A DNA stretch of 64,000 nt from Silicimonas sp. (GTDB lineage Bacteria > Pseudomonadota > Alphaproteobacteria > Rhodobacterales > Rhodobacteraceae), in the NCBI GenBank assembly GCA_022826205.1, contig JAJDVJ010000026.1:23113-87112 (forward strand). Reading direction: 5' to 3'. Positions 1 through 8,896 of the stretch are shown here, piece by piece (the first letter of the stretch is position 1; every line of letters begins with the position of its first letter). Position numbers and translations under genes: made by a program. The notes under the pieces were generated by a model, which worked only from the letters and a program-made list of their open reading frames with translations, made no database searches and had not been told where the DNA came from.

Positions 1-598
1 TGGAGATGTCCGTGGCGATTCCGATCACGCCACCCTCCTTCAGGTGCCGGATCAATCCCGCGACCCCCTTCCTGTTGGTCGGAAAGACTGGAGTCGCGAT
101 TGCTGAAATCGCCTTGACGTAGTGAGCGTTGAAGGCAGCATTGCGCATCGGCCGATAAAGCGCGGCCATCGAATACCCCTCACGGCTGAGCTTTGCACGC
201 GGAACATCGTAGTTTCCGAAATGGGCCGTTACGAGAATGACAGGCCTTCGTGCGTCACGCGCCGCCTTGAGGGCGGCAACGCCCGGACCTTCCAATTTCG
301 CGGCTCGAGCCCGTTCCACGAACTCCTCCCCGGAGTATATCTCGATCGCCGTGCGTCCGAAGTTGTCGGGTACGCGTCGCGCAATTCTTCGCCTTTCCGC
401 CAAAGAGAGTCCTGGCATGGCAAGATCAAGGTTCTCGAGGATTCTTCTGCGCCAGCCAATGATCGGCGCCACCACGTAAGCGACCAGCGAGCCCACGAAC
501 GGACCTCGCACGCGATAGGGAAGCAAGAGGGCAAAACCGAGAACCGAACGAGCAAGCCCGTTGTTTATCCAGTCCCTGAACCGGGTGCCGAGTGCCAC
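1..598 (-). CDS. Lysophospholipid/lauroyl acyltransferase (LpxL/HtrB family), 3' end outside window
   Basis: This is a partial gene that runs off the left edge, so about 199 N-terminal residues are present of a family usually near 290-300. The family transfers acyl chains to lipid A precursors or lysolipids at the inner membrane. The reading frame from GTG at 598 begins VALGTRFRDWINNG, continues through a hydrophobic stretch (SVLGFALLLPYRV), and contains VTAHFGNYD, the HX4D/E catalytic motif of this family. GTG 598 is chosen because GGCGAGG lies 8 nt upstream and a stop closes the frame just before it. No ATG starts this frame. LpxL and other acyltransferases of the family cannot be separated without the C-terminus. 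Confidence 0.8.
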   Translation of the reverse strand, partial: MALGTRFRDWINNGLARSVLGFALLLPYRVRGPFVGSLVAYVVAPIIGWRRRILENLDLAMPGLSLAERRRIARRVPDNFGRTAIEIYSGEEFVERARAAKLEGPGVAALKAARDARRPVILVTAHFGNYDVPRAKLSREGYSMAALYRPMRNAAFNAHYVKAISAIATPVFPTNRKGVAGLIRHLKEGGVIGIATDIS

Positions 599-769
599 GG
601 CTCGCACCTCGCCATTGCGTTACAGACCGTTGGATACGGGGCCTTGACCATGCATTGCAACGGGCAATGTCAGATCAAGTTGCGGGACAAATTGCGCGGC
701 CTGCAAGCAATACAATCTCAAGGACAAGGCGGCCAGGAGGCCGCCCCGTGAACGTGTGATGGAACGAAA

Positions 770-934
770 TCAGCCAGTTGGCGTGATGCAGGAATTCGTC
801 TCGGTATCAAAAACCTGCCCCTCGGGGCATGACATCGTGATCTGTTCTTCCGCGTGACCCTTGAAGCACATGGCCATTGCCAGAGAAGGCATCATCGCCA
901 AAAAAAGAACCGTGACAAGCGATCCAGCTTTCAT
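770..934 (-). CDS. Small secreted cysteine-containing peptide (54 aa), unknown function
   Basis: This short gene encodes MKAGSLVTVLFLAMMPSLAMA (a clear signal peptide of about 21 residues) followed by a mature part of about 33 residues with cysteines at 23, 36 and 49. GGGAGAG sits 6-7 nt before the ATG. It lies just downstream of purB on the same strand. Small secreted proteins with a similar Cys pattern are, as I recall, often found beside purB in Rhodobacterales, but no function is known to me. The signal peptide and ribosome-binding site argue that it is a real gene and not chance. The peptide should be periplasmic or secreted and possibly disulphide bonded. Confidence 0.7.
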   Translation of the reverse strand: MKAGSLVTVLFLAMMPSLAMAMCFKGHAEEQITMSCPEGQVFDTETNSCITPTG

Positions 935-1013
935 GAGTCTCTCCCTTTCGGCCGTTGTCTGCTTAGCCTAGCACGAGATTCCAAACCGGCGCTTCACGAA
1001 ACCGTGAATTCCG

Positions 1014-2318
1014 CTACGTCCCGAAGACGCGACCGAATATCGTGTCGACGTACTTGGTGTGATGCTCAAGGTCGAACTTCTCGCGAATCTCTGTCTCCGA
1101 AAGCGCAGCGGTCACGTCGGCATCGGCCAGAAGTTCCGCAAGAAAGTCCTTGTCGTCTTCCCAAACCTTCATCGCGTTGCGCTGGACCAGCCTGTAGGCA
1201 TGCTCTCGACTGACTCCCTTTTGGGTCAGGGCCAGAAGCACCTGCTGCGAATGGACTAGGCCGCGCAGCCTTTCGAGGTTCCTCTTCATGTTTCCTGGAT
1301 AGACGACGAGCTTGTCGATCACGCCCGTGAGCCGTACGAGCGCGAAATCCAGATGAACGGTTGCGTCCGGGCCAATGCCGCGTTCCACCGAGGAATGCGA
1401 GATATCGCGCTCGTGCCAAAGCGTGACGTCTTCCAGGGCAGGCGTGACTGCGCTGCGGACAAGGCGGGCAAGTCCGGTCAGGTTTTCGGTAAGGACCGGA
1501 TTGCGCTTGTGTGGCATGGCGGAGGATCCCTTCTGCCCTTCCGAGAAATGTTCTTCCGCCTCCAAGACCTCGGTGCGCTGCATATGCCGGATCTCGGTCG
1601 CGATGTTCTCAACGCTCGAAGCGACGACGCCAAGCGTCGCGAAAAACATTGCATGCCGGTCTCTCGGGATGACCTGCGTCGAGACAGGTTCCGGGCGAAG
1701 CCCAAGCTTGGCGCAGACGTGCTTCTCCACACCGGGGTCAATGTTTGCAAACGTCCCGACTGCACCGGAAATCGCCCCCGTGGCAACTTCCTCACGTGCC
1801 TGCAGAAGACGTGCCCTGTTGCGGTCCATTTCCGCGAAGAACCGGGCGAAGGTCAGCCCCATTGTGACAGGCTCCGCGTGAATGCCGTGGCTCCGCCCGA
1901 TGCGGACATCCATCTTGTGCTCGAACGCGCGGCGCTTCAGCGCAACGAGAAGCGCATCCACGTCTTCGAGGAGCAGGTCGGCGGCGCGCGTCAGCTGGAT
2001 GTTGAATGCCGTGTCAAGTACGTCGGAAGACGTCATGCCCTGGTGCACGAAGCGGGCTTCCTGGTCGCCAATGATTTCGGCAAGGTGCGTAAGAAACGCG
2101 ATGACATCATGCTTGGTGACAGCTTCGATTTCGTCGATTCGCTCAACGTCGAACTCTGCGTCGCGAGCCTTCCAGACCGCTTCGGCGTTTTCGCGGGGAA
2201 TGACGCCAAGTTCCGCCATGGCGTCGCAGGCATGCGCCTCGATCTCGAACCAGATGCGGAACCTGGTTTCCGGCGACCAGATCGCCGCCATTTCCGGGCG
2301 CATGTATCTCGGAATCAT
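1014..2318 (-). CDS. purB: Adenylosuccinate lyase
   Basis: PurB catalyses two beta-eliminations in purine synthesis: SAICAR to AICAR plus fumarate, and adenylosuccinate to AMP plus fumarate. The 434-aa protein has the usual length. It starts MIPRYMRPEMAAIW and carries the superfamily signature GSSAMPHKRNP at about residues 265-275, with the mobile serine loop. The segments TSSDVLDTAF and GRSHGIHAEP match substrate-binding regions conserved in the fumarase/aspartase superfamily. It is transcribed toward the small secreted peptide, and no other purine gene is adjacent. The assignment is certain at family level. Confidence 0.97.
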   Translation of the reverse strand: MIPRYMRPEMAAIWSPETRFRIWFEIEAHACDAMAELGVIPRENAEAVWKARDAEFDVERIDEIEAVTKHDVIAFLTHLAEIIGDQEARFVHQGMTSSDVLDTAFNIQLTRAADLLLEDVDALLVALKRRAFEHKMDVRIGRSHGIHAEPVTMGLTFARFFAEMDRNRARLLQAREEVATGAISGAVGTFANIDPGVEKHVCAKLGLRPEPVSTQVIPRDRHAMFFATLGVVASSVENIATEIRHMQRTEVLEAEEHFSEGQKGSSAMPHKRNPVLTENLTGLARLVRSAVTPALEDVTLWHERDISHSSVERGIGPDATVHLDFALVRLTGVIDKLVVYPGNMKRNLERLRGLVHSQQVLLALTQKGVSREHAYRLVQRNAMKVWEDDKDFLAELLADADVTAALSETEIREKFDLEHHTKYVDTIFGRVFGT

Positions 2319-2605
2319 GTGCGAGACCTTTCATCGGATACGTGAAAGCGTTTAGTCTGAACCTCCGGCACGATAAACCCCTGAATCAACGCTCAAGCCA
2401 TTGAAGGCATTGATATCTTGGACCAGGACGCGAACCGGCCCGGTTCACGTCCAGACCAGTCGTTCCGATGGCGGCAATTCACATGGCTAGGGATTTCGAG
2501 TCGTGCCGTTGCAAGGGACTGATTTGAGGATTGCCCCAGCTGGGATACATCTGGGTGGGGCGGTCTACTCCGTAAACCTGGCGAGTGACAAACTGCATAG
2601 GCATG

Positions 2606-3104
2606 CTATCTGGATTCCAGATGCATCCCAGGCTCGACATCGGGCAAATGCACGTTCACGGGCAATGTCTTCGCACGACGCTGGATGTCCTCAAGCTGCA
2701 CCGGCTTGTAGTCAAGCACATCAACGCCGAAGTTGACTGATTTCCGGGTGTCCTTCCAGATATGATGCAGGCGGCTGACGAGCCAGCCACGGACGGAAGG
2801 AAGGTGCCCGGTGGCGGACGTGAAGCGGACCTTCCCGGAAACAGGGATGCAAGGTCTTGAGCGAAACCTGCACGGCGTCGACCCCAGCAAAGAGCACGAT
2901 GCCGCCCGCGGCGATATGGAAGCCTCCGGACTTACGGACTTTGGCCTGGCACGCGACATCAATTACGAGCTTCGGCAGCCCAGAACGCTATCAGCCGCTC
3001 CTGCCTGATTCCTGCGATGCCGTTGTGCTGAAACCCGCCGTCAATCGAACCGTCCCGCAGGTTGCCGGGCGGAATGGAATGACAATCCGGGATGTGGACT
3101 GCGT
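2606..3104 (-). pseudogene. Decayed protein-coding gene, family not recognised
   Basis: Downstream of the ABC ATPase, three minus-strand reading frames join end to end and look like one broken protein. The first runs HIPDCHSIPPGNL to RQERLIAF near 2984. The next begins PKLVIDVACQAKVRK and ends near 2850. The third runs from KVRFTSATGHLPSVRG to LPDVEPGMHLESR at 2606. Each segment has coding-like composition and each is cut by a stop soon after it leaves the join. I therefore read two frameshifts in a former gene co-directional with the transporter. I could not place the family. Random open frames remain possible. Bases 2319-2605 upstream of purB show nothing I recognise. Confidence 0.4.
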
Positions 3105-3106
3105 TG

Positions 3107-3877
3107 TCAGGCTGCCGCGGCCGCTTCTTCGGATACGATGAGGCCAAGCACATCCCTCTTGGTCGCCTCTGCAGTGCTGCGGATACCTGAACAACGGCCG
3201 TTCCGCATAACCATTACCCGGTCCGCGATGGCGAACACATGGTCAAGATTGTGGCTGATGACTATGAGCGCCATGCCTTGTTCCTTGAGACCTCGGATCA
3301 GCGCCAGCGTGTTGCGCGTTTCCTCCGGACCCAACGACGCGGTCGGCTCATCCATGACCAGCACCTTGAGGTCGGCGTGGTAGATCGCCCGCGCTATAGC
3401 CACCGCCTGGCGCTGGCCGCCGGAAAGGTGGATCGTTGGTTCGCTGAGGTTGTCGAGTTCGATGCCGACATTGTCCTTCAGCACCCGGGTGGCCTCTGCG
3501 GCCATTCGGGCATTGTCGAGGAGGCGAATGCCCATAAACGAGCGCCTTAGCTCATGGCCAAGGAACACGTTGCCGGCCGCGTCTAGCGCATCTACCAGAG
3601 CCAAGCTCTGATAAACCGCCTCAATGCCCAGTGCTCTGGCATCGCGCCGGTTGCCAATCCGCACCGGCACGCCCTCCATCTTGATCTCGCCTTCGTCCGG
3701 GACGAACACTCCAGTCAGGATTTTGATTAGGGTCGACTTGCCGGCACCATTGTCGCCGACAATTGCAAGCACCTCGCCGCGCTCCAATTCAAGGTCGACA
3801 CCTGCAACGGCGGTCAGTCCGCCGAAATGCTTGACGATGCCGCTCATTTCTAGCAGCGATGGATGCATATCTGTCAT
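3107..3877 (-). CDS. Sugar-type ABC transporter ATP-binding protein (single-domain, CUT2 family)
   Basis: This is the ATPase subunit of the importer encoded upstream by the LuxP-like binding protein and the permease. Walker A is GDNGAGKST at residues 41-49, the signature is LSGGQRQAVAIARA, and Walker B is VLVMDEPTASLG followed by the H-loop VISHN. At 256 aa it is a single nucleotide-binding domain like FrcA. Most CUT2 systems instead use a fused double ATPase of about 500 aa. It would act as a homodimer at the inner membrane. It ends in a short poly-Ala tail and follows the dehydrogenase gene by 21 bp, consistent with one operon. A decayed gene follows. Confidence 0.92.
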   Translation of the reverse strand: MTDMHPSLLEMSGIVKHFGGLTAVAGVDLELERGEVLAIVGDNGAGKSTLIKILTGVFVPDEGEIKMEGVPVRIGNRRDARALGIEAVYQSLALVDALDAAGNVFLGHELRRSFMGIRLLDNARMAAEATRVLKDNVGIELDNLSEPTIHLSGGQRQAVAIARAIYHADLKVLVMDEPTASLGPEETRNTLALIRGLKEQGMALIVISHNLDHVFAIADRVMVMRNGRCSGIRSTAEATKRDVLGLIVSEEAAAAA

Positions 3878-3898
3878 GGAACCACCTTACCGGGTTGT

Positions 3899-4696
3899 TC
3901 AGCGCAGCGTAAAGCCGCCGTCAATGACCATCTCCTCGCCGGTCATGAAGGTCGACGCGTCTGACGCGAGATAGACGACGGCGGTTGCCAACTCCTCCGG
4001 GCGCCCGAACCGGTTCTGCACCGCGGGCTTGCGCCAGTGATCCTCGGCACCCTGCGGGTCGCGGGCGATGATCGGGTCGAGCAGTTCAGTGTGAATGTAA
4101 CCGGGAACAAGTACGTTAATCCGAATGTTGTGGGGCGCCCACTCCACGGCGAGACACTTGGTCAGCAAGTGTACACCCGCCTTTGCCGCGTTGTAGTGCG
4201 CCTGCTTCTGCGGGTAGTTGACAATCCGCGCCGAAAGCGAACCGACGTTGACAATTACTCCCGCCTGCTGGCGGATCATCACCCTGCCTACCGCCTGGCA
4301 GCTCAGAAACACGCCGGTGAGATTGATGCGAATCATCCGTTCCCACTCAGCGAGCGTCATGTCTTCGGCCGCCACGTTGTGGGCGATTCCGGCGTTGTTG
4401 ACCAGGATGTCGATACTGCCGAAGCGCTCCTCGGCCTCTGCCGCCATCCGAATGAGGTCCTCGGGAGTGCCGATGTCGACCTGGCTGACGTAAGAGCGGT
4501 TTCGGCCTAGCGCCTTGACCTCGTCGAGCAGGCTCTCGGCGCGTTCACGCTCCACTTCGTACAGGATCGCAACGTCGGCACCGGCTTCGGCGAGGCCCTT
4601 GGCCAGCGCGCGTCCGATGCCGCGAGAGGCGCCGGTGACAATCACCGACTTGCCGTCAAGGCGGAACGCGTCCAGCGTTGGTGTGCTGTCAGACAT
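3899..4696 (-). CDS. SDR-family NAD(P)-dependent oxidoreductase
   Basis: This is a classical short-chain dehydrogenase of 265 aa, probably a cytosolic tetramer. The cofactor loop is TGASRGIGRA (TGxxxGxG), followed by NNAG. The catalytic Ser is in VGSLSA, with Tyr and Lys in HYNAAKAG (YxxxK). The C-terminal segment FMTGEEMVIDGGF is typical. It lies between the binding-protein and ATPase genes of the LuxP-like transporter, so its substrate is probably the imported compound or a product of it, for example a hydroxyl oxidised to a ketone. The substrate is not readable from sequence. Confidence 0.9.
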   Translation of the reverse strand: MSDSTPTLDAFRLDGKSVIVTGASRGIGRALAKGLAEAGADVAILYEVERERAESLLDEVKALGRNRSYVSQVDIGTPEDLIRMAAEAEERFGSIDILVNNAGIAHNVAAEDMTLAEWERMIRINLTGVFLSCQAVGRVMIRQQAGVIVNVGSLSARIVNYPQKQAHYNAAKAGVHLLTKCLAVEWAPHNIRINVLVPGYIHTELLDPIIARDPQGAEDHWRKPAVQNRFGRPEELATAVVYLASDASTFMTGEEMVIDGGFTLR

Positions 4697-4738
4697 GATC
4701 GGATTCCTGGCAGATTTGGCTTGTTGTCGGAATGGAGG

Positions 4739-4771
4739 CCGATCCCGAACGACCTAAGCGTTCGGGATCGG
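4739..4771 (-). other. Perfect 13-bp hairpin between the binding-protein and SDR genes
   Basis: CCGATCCCGAACG at 4739-4751 is exactly complementary to CGTTCGGGATCGG at 4759-4771, with a 7-nt loop. No T-run follows on the transcribed strand, so this is not a plain intrinsic terminator. It lies 11 nt past the stop of the binding-protein gene. A likely role is to protect the upstream mRNA or to attenuate transcription, so that the binding protein is made in excess. That role is inference. Confidence 0.7.
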
Positions 4772-4782
4772 ACATCCTTGGC

Positions 4783-5946
4783 TCAGCGCTCCAGGGTGCC
4801 GATGCCGGTGTAGCGGAACGCCTCCCGCTCGAGGGCATCAATCTCCTCGACCGAGAGTTCCTTGTAGGCAATCGTAATCCGTCCAAGGAAGACCAGTGGA
4901 ATGTCATCCTGACGACCCTCGAGATCCGCCTTGATGATTTCGGCGATGGAGACGCCGAAGTCATCGCCCATGCGCATCGGCGTCGCATCGAGCAGACCGT
5001 CGCGCAATGCTTCCAGTTCTTCACCCGTGCCGCCCCAGGCGGTAACGAACACCTCGTCGAGAACCCCAAGCGCCTCTGCCGCCGACAAAGATCCCATTCC
5101 CATTGCCGTATTGGCATTGTGGATCATGTCGACTTCCGGAAAGCCGGTGAGAATCAGGTTGGTGCCGTCGAAGCCGCCCTCGCGCTGGAAATTGCCGTAG
5201 TGCTCGTAGACCAGTTCCCAGTCTGAATTCTCGACCAGGCACTCTGCGAAGCCGCCCGAGCGCTGGTTGTCGACCGATCCGGGGGTGCCACGGTTCATGG
5301 CGACTTGACCCTCTGTTCCAACGTTTTCGATCACGTAGTTGCACATGATCAGCGCACCGGCGAGGTGGGAGAAGCCGGTGAATGCCAGCGGCTGCTCGTC
5401 GCCCCAGACCTGCGGAACCTGGTCGTGGTTAAGGACGATCACCTTGAGGTCGGGGCTGTCGATCAACCGCTTCACGTTGTCGGCCTGCAGCCCAAGCTCG
5501 GTCGGACCGAACACGACATAGTCGTAGAAATCCGCGTCCTGCAGCACCTGGTCGGTGTAGGTGGTCTGCAGATCGTGGTTTTCCATGCCGGAGGCGAACT
5601 GGACGGCCTCGAACGGAATGTTCATCTCCTTCAGCCGGGCTTCCATTGCCAAGTAGGCTCGGAGCCATGCGTCGGAAACGTCCTGGCTGGGATAGATCAC
5701 CGCGATCTGGATTGGCTCGTCAAGGCTACCAGTAAACGGCGTGCCGGGCATGCCGACTGCATCCTGCATCGCCGCAAGAACATCCGCGTCGACCACCTGA
5801 TGGTACCACCAGAAATCGCGCTCGTCGTCGTCAGGCAACGCCTCCATCGGAAACTTCTGCGCCGTTGCCGGAATTGCCAGCATCGCGGTAGCGACCACAG
5901 CGCAAGCGAAACCATAGGTCATACTTTTGGCTATAGTTCGAGTCAA
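4783..5946 (-). CDS. LuxP-like periplasmic substrate-binding protein of an ABC importer
   Basis: This 387-aa Peripla_BP_4-type protein has a signal peptide ending IPATAQ (about residue 30). TTG 5946 is preferred as the start because AGGAGGAGG lies 5 nt upstream; ATG 5922 is the alternative. From memory of Vibrio LuxP, the match is extended: IAVIYPSQDVSDAWLR, VTAWGGTGEELEAL, MRMGDDFG and EREAFRY all align. Of the LuxP autoinducer-2 contacts, S91, W94, N173, R229, T280, W304 and R325 appear kept, while the Gln and Asp contacts are D89 and A281. It lies in an operon with an SDR and an ATPase. A sensor kinase partner like LuxQ is not present. The ligand may be AI-2 or a related small sugar. Confidence 0.8.
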   Translation of the reverse strand: MTRTIAKSMTYGFACAVVATAMLAIPATAQKFPMEALPDDDERDFWWYHQVVDADVLAAMQDAVGMPGTPFTGSLDEPIQIAVIYPSQDVSDAWLRAYLAMEARLKEMNIPFEAVQFASGMENHDLQTTYTDQVLQDADFYDYVVFGPTELGLQADNVKRLIDSPDLKVIVLNHDQVPQVWGDEQPLAFTGFSHLAGALIMCNYVIENVGTEGQVAMNRGTPGSVDNQRSGGFAECLVENSDWELVYEHYGNFQREGGFDGTNLILTGFPEVDMIHNANTAMGMGSLSAAEALGVLDEVFVTAWGGTGEELEALRDGLLDATPMRMGDDFGVSIAEIIKADLEGRQDDIPLVFLGRITIAYKELSVEEIDALEREAFRYTGIGTLER

Positions 5947-6897
5947 GACTTCCTCCTCCTGTTTGGCAGGCACAGCGATGGCAGACCAAGTTTGCTCGTC
6001 GGCGTTGAGCCTGCGTGGGCAACGCCCAGGGGTTGTCTCTTCCGGGCACAGCCGCCTCTCTGTCGGCAACAGCTGCAGCCGGCCGACACTAAGATGATGT
6101 TCCCACCACAGGTTCCAATTGTCAACAACGGCGAGCAAGTGCCTGATTGAGATCCTTCGGTGCCCGCCCAAAAGAGGCCGAGCGCGCGCACTGCCGTATT
6201 AGGCGTTCCACATTGCAGGCTCGCCAGTCGGCACGGATTGAGTAAACGACATTGGCGGTCGACTGACGCTGTTGGATGAAAGTGCGATTCCGAACCGGAC
6301 GGGCCATGCGGCAGTTTGCAGTCGAGAGAATCCAGCCCCTTCCTTGCTGAGAACGACACTTCAATTGAGATAGCGTTCGGGAACGAGAACGTAGGACAGC
6401 CGTCGACTATCCAGCCAAGGTCGAAGCAACCCAATCAAGTTTTTTTTGAGTCCGAGAACGCGATCATTGCCGCCAAGGCAGCCCTGCAAGTTCATGGCGC
6501 TGCCAGCCATTGAAAGGACAGCCCGATCAAGCCAATTGTTTGCAATAAGCGTGAATTCAATGCTGGAGGCCGGATCGCCGGCGTGCTGAGCAATATGGCC
6601 TCGAGGTCGATCGAAGTGACTCTGGCTTGCAGTCGGCGATTGTGCTGCTCAACATTTGTGCGAAGGCATTGATATGGGACGTCAAGTCGTGTCGGTAACG
6701 GTGACGAATTAAATTCCATACCGCGTAATTCCCGCAGCACTGCGAACAAGGGCGAGCAGCCATTCGTCAATCTGGCACCATGGGACGTGCCGGACGTTTC
6801 GCGACACTCTTGGCCTGGAAATGACTTGGACAAGAGTCTTATCCCTCAATTCAGCAATTCGGACAACGACCCAGATCGATTCCAAGCTATCGAAGGT
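5947..6897. other. 951-bp gap without a clear gene between permease and binding-protein genes
   Basis: The gap separates two genes of one transporter that are usually adjacent. On the minus strand around 6492-6833 there are two short overlapping frames. One of them (IRHRYRHDLTSHINAF to STIADCKPES) faintly recalls the C-terminal ligand domain of a GntR regulator, but this is too weak to call. A run of eight T lies at about 6441. I see no RNA gene, no IS end and no convincing promoter. An excised or eroded gene is a reasonable guess. Confidence 0.4.
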
Positions 6898-7953
6898 TCA
6901 GGATGGCTCTTTGCTGCCGGTCTTGTTTCGGCGCAATTTGCGGAACCAGCCGCCAAGAGTGCCGCCGCCTCCTTGGAGGCTGCTGTAGAAGCCGACCGAC
7001 ACTATGATAATGATTCCCGCCGCCACCTGCTGCCAAAAGAAATCCAGCCGCAGGTTGACCAGCGCGTTTATGACCATTGACAGCAGCAGCACGCCGACCA
7101 GCGACCCGACCATCGAGCCGCGTCCACCGAACAGCGATGTGCCACCGACGACAACCGCCGCGATTGTATGCAGCGTGAGGCCTTGACCCGAAGTGGCCTG
7201 GATCGCATTCAGCCGGCCGGTGAGCATGATCCCGGCGAATCCGGCCAATCCCCCCATCAGCATGTACTGGTAGAGCTTGTGACGGGCGACGTCTATGCCG
7301 GCCAGAACCGCTGACTCGGTGTTGCCGCCGATGGCGATCGCGTAGCGGCCAAGCGAAGTGAAGCGGTAGAGTACCAAGCCGACGCCAATCGTGCCGATAC
7401 CGATCAAGGCAGGAAACGGGAACAGGTCGAAAATGCGGCCACGTCCCAAGAAGGGGATCGGTTCCGGCAGTCGCGAGAGCACAATGCCGGCTGCGAGCAC
7501 CAGTGCGATGCCGCGGTACACCAAGTCCATCGAAAGTGTGGCAATCAGGTCGGGAACATTGACGCGGGTGATGACGAAGCCGTTTGCAGCTCCGCATGCA
7601 ACACCGACCAGCACGGCAACCAGCATCCCAGCAAAGACGTTAATTCCCAAGTCCTTGATCAGCAGCGCCATGACCACAGCCGAAAGTGCGGCGATGGCGC
7701 CAATCGACAGGTCAATCCCGCGGCCGGTGATGACCAGCGTCATCCCCATGGCCAGAACCATGTAGATCGACGCGTCCTGCAGGATGATCATCAGGTTCGA
7801 TACCCGGTAGAATCCGGGTTCGACGAACGCCATCACCAAGCACAGGGCCACGATCATGACCACGGGCCCCAGAATGTTCACGTAGCGCTCAAACCAAGGT
7901 AACTGACGCCGACGCGTGCTGCTCGCGTCTGGCGTAGTCAATGCCGGTTCCAT
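6898..7953 (-). CDS. Sugar-type ABC transporter permease (BPD_transp_2, RbsC/FrcC-like)
   Basis: This 351-aa inner-membrane protein has many hydrophobic segments, for example ILGPVVMIVALCLVMAFV (about 29-46) and a long stretch around 85-140. The family motif regions GRGIDLSIGAIAALSAVV and GLAGFAGIMLTGRLNAIQ are typical of ribose/fructose-type permeases. GGTSLFGGRGSMVGSLVG near residue 270 is also conserved. GGGAGG precedes the ATG by about 9 nt. It would work as a homodimer with the 256-aa ATPase and the LuxP-like protein encoded downstream, although 951 bp separate it from the latter. Confidence 0.92.
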   Translation of the reverse strand: MEPALTTPDASSTRRRQLPWFERYVNILGPVVMIVALCLVMAFVEPGFYRVSNLMIILQDASIYMVLAMGMTLVITGRGIDLSIGAIAALSAVVMALLIKDLGINVFAGMLVAVLVGVACGAANGFVITRVNVPDLIATLSMDLVYRGIALVLAAGIVLSRLPEPIPFLGRGRIFDLFPFPALIGIGTIGVGLVLYRFTSLGRYAIAIGGNTESAVLAGIDVARHKLYQYMLMGGLAGFAGIMLTGRLNAIQATSGQGLTLHTIAAVVVGGTSLFGGRGSMVGSLVGVLLLSMVINALVNLRLDFFWQQVAAGIIIIVSVGFYSSLQGGGGTLGGWFRKLRRNKTGSKEPS

Positions 7954-8896
7954 AACAGGCTGTCCTCCCCGATCAATCGAAGGGCCGAAATTGCTTTGCC
8001 AGCCCTTGGTCCGAAATCACACAGATGGCCAGCCATCGACAATAGTCTTTCCACCGGCATACTCCTTTGTCAATGTAGCCAGAGGGACGGATGATCGAAC
8101 GGCTTGTGCCATTGGGAATCTCGGCCCCCTTGTCACGTCCATTCCAGAGCTTGGCCTCGATCAATCAGACCTGCCTTCGGCGTCTTGCGCCAGCTCGAGT
8201 ATCAGCCGGATCGCTTCTGCCAAAAGCATCCAGAATTCCGGAACACTCTCGAGATCGGCGACGCACATTGTCGCTTGGACAACGAAATCGTCTACCGGCG
8301 GAAGTGAATTGATCCAACATCACCCCTCGGCATGAGCCCTTCAGCACTAGAACCGCGTCCCTGGCACTCTCCCCGACTGAAGCTCGTCGACCAGACCCGC
8401 AATCTGCCTCAGTTTGGACGTTCATGCGACGGTCCCGAGTTCTTGCGTTGCCGATGTGAGCTTGACTTCATTCTTCGCCAGCCTCCAATCGAAGAGCTCG
8501 AATTCGTGAAGGTCGAAGAGGCAGCGGCTGCAACCATACTCCCTGCCTGGAACGGCATTGCCCGACAGCTCAATAGACTCCGCGGCGGCGAACTCAATTT
8601 CACTCCGATGCGTTCGGGCATAGACATTTGCAGTACCATGGCCGCGAACTTCATGGCGGATTATGAAGATCACAGAGACGATGTGTGGCGCATCTTCCTT
8701 GAACGGATTGTCAGCGTTTCTTTGGCCTCAGGTTCTGAAGTCGAAAATGCACTCGAATTTGGAACCTTTTTGCTGCACGGGAATTGGCACCCTTGATCGG
8801 CAAGGTCTACTGAATTCCTTAGAGCATGCCCGACCTATCTGAAATCATTGGAGATTCCCTTTCGGGCGGAGGTCTGATTCGATGCCCGCGATTCAA
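7954..8896. other. Gene-poor stretch with coding-like fragments, no intact gene recognised
   Basis: This area contains short frames that look like pieces of genes. On the minus strand at 8161-8322 a frame without a clear start reads DDFVVQATMCVADLES and FWMLLAEAIRLILELAQ and ends in a normal stop, like a protein C-terminus. On the plus strand 8332-8796 stays open for 154 codons (middle part EELEFVKVEEAAAATILPA) without a ribosome-binding site or a family I know. The best explanation is erosion of a former insert next to the tyrosine-recombinase remnant. Confidence 0.4.

Noticed and set aside
122..751. 209-codon open frame on the plus strand
   Set aside because: It is antisense to the acyltransferase, which has a catalytic motif and clear family resemblance; the plus frame has none.
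8332..8796. 154-codon plus-strand frame
   Set aside because: Coding-like in places, but no ribosome-binding site, no recognisable family and it lies in an eroded region; kept only as part of the region note.
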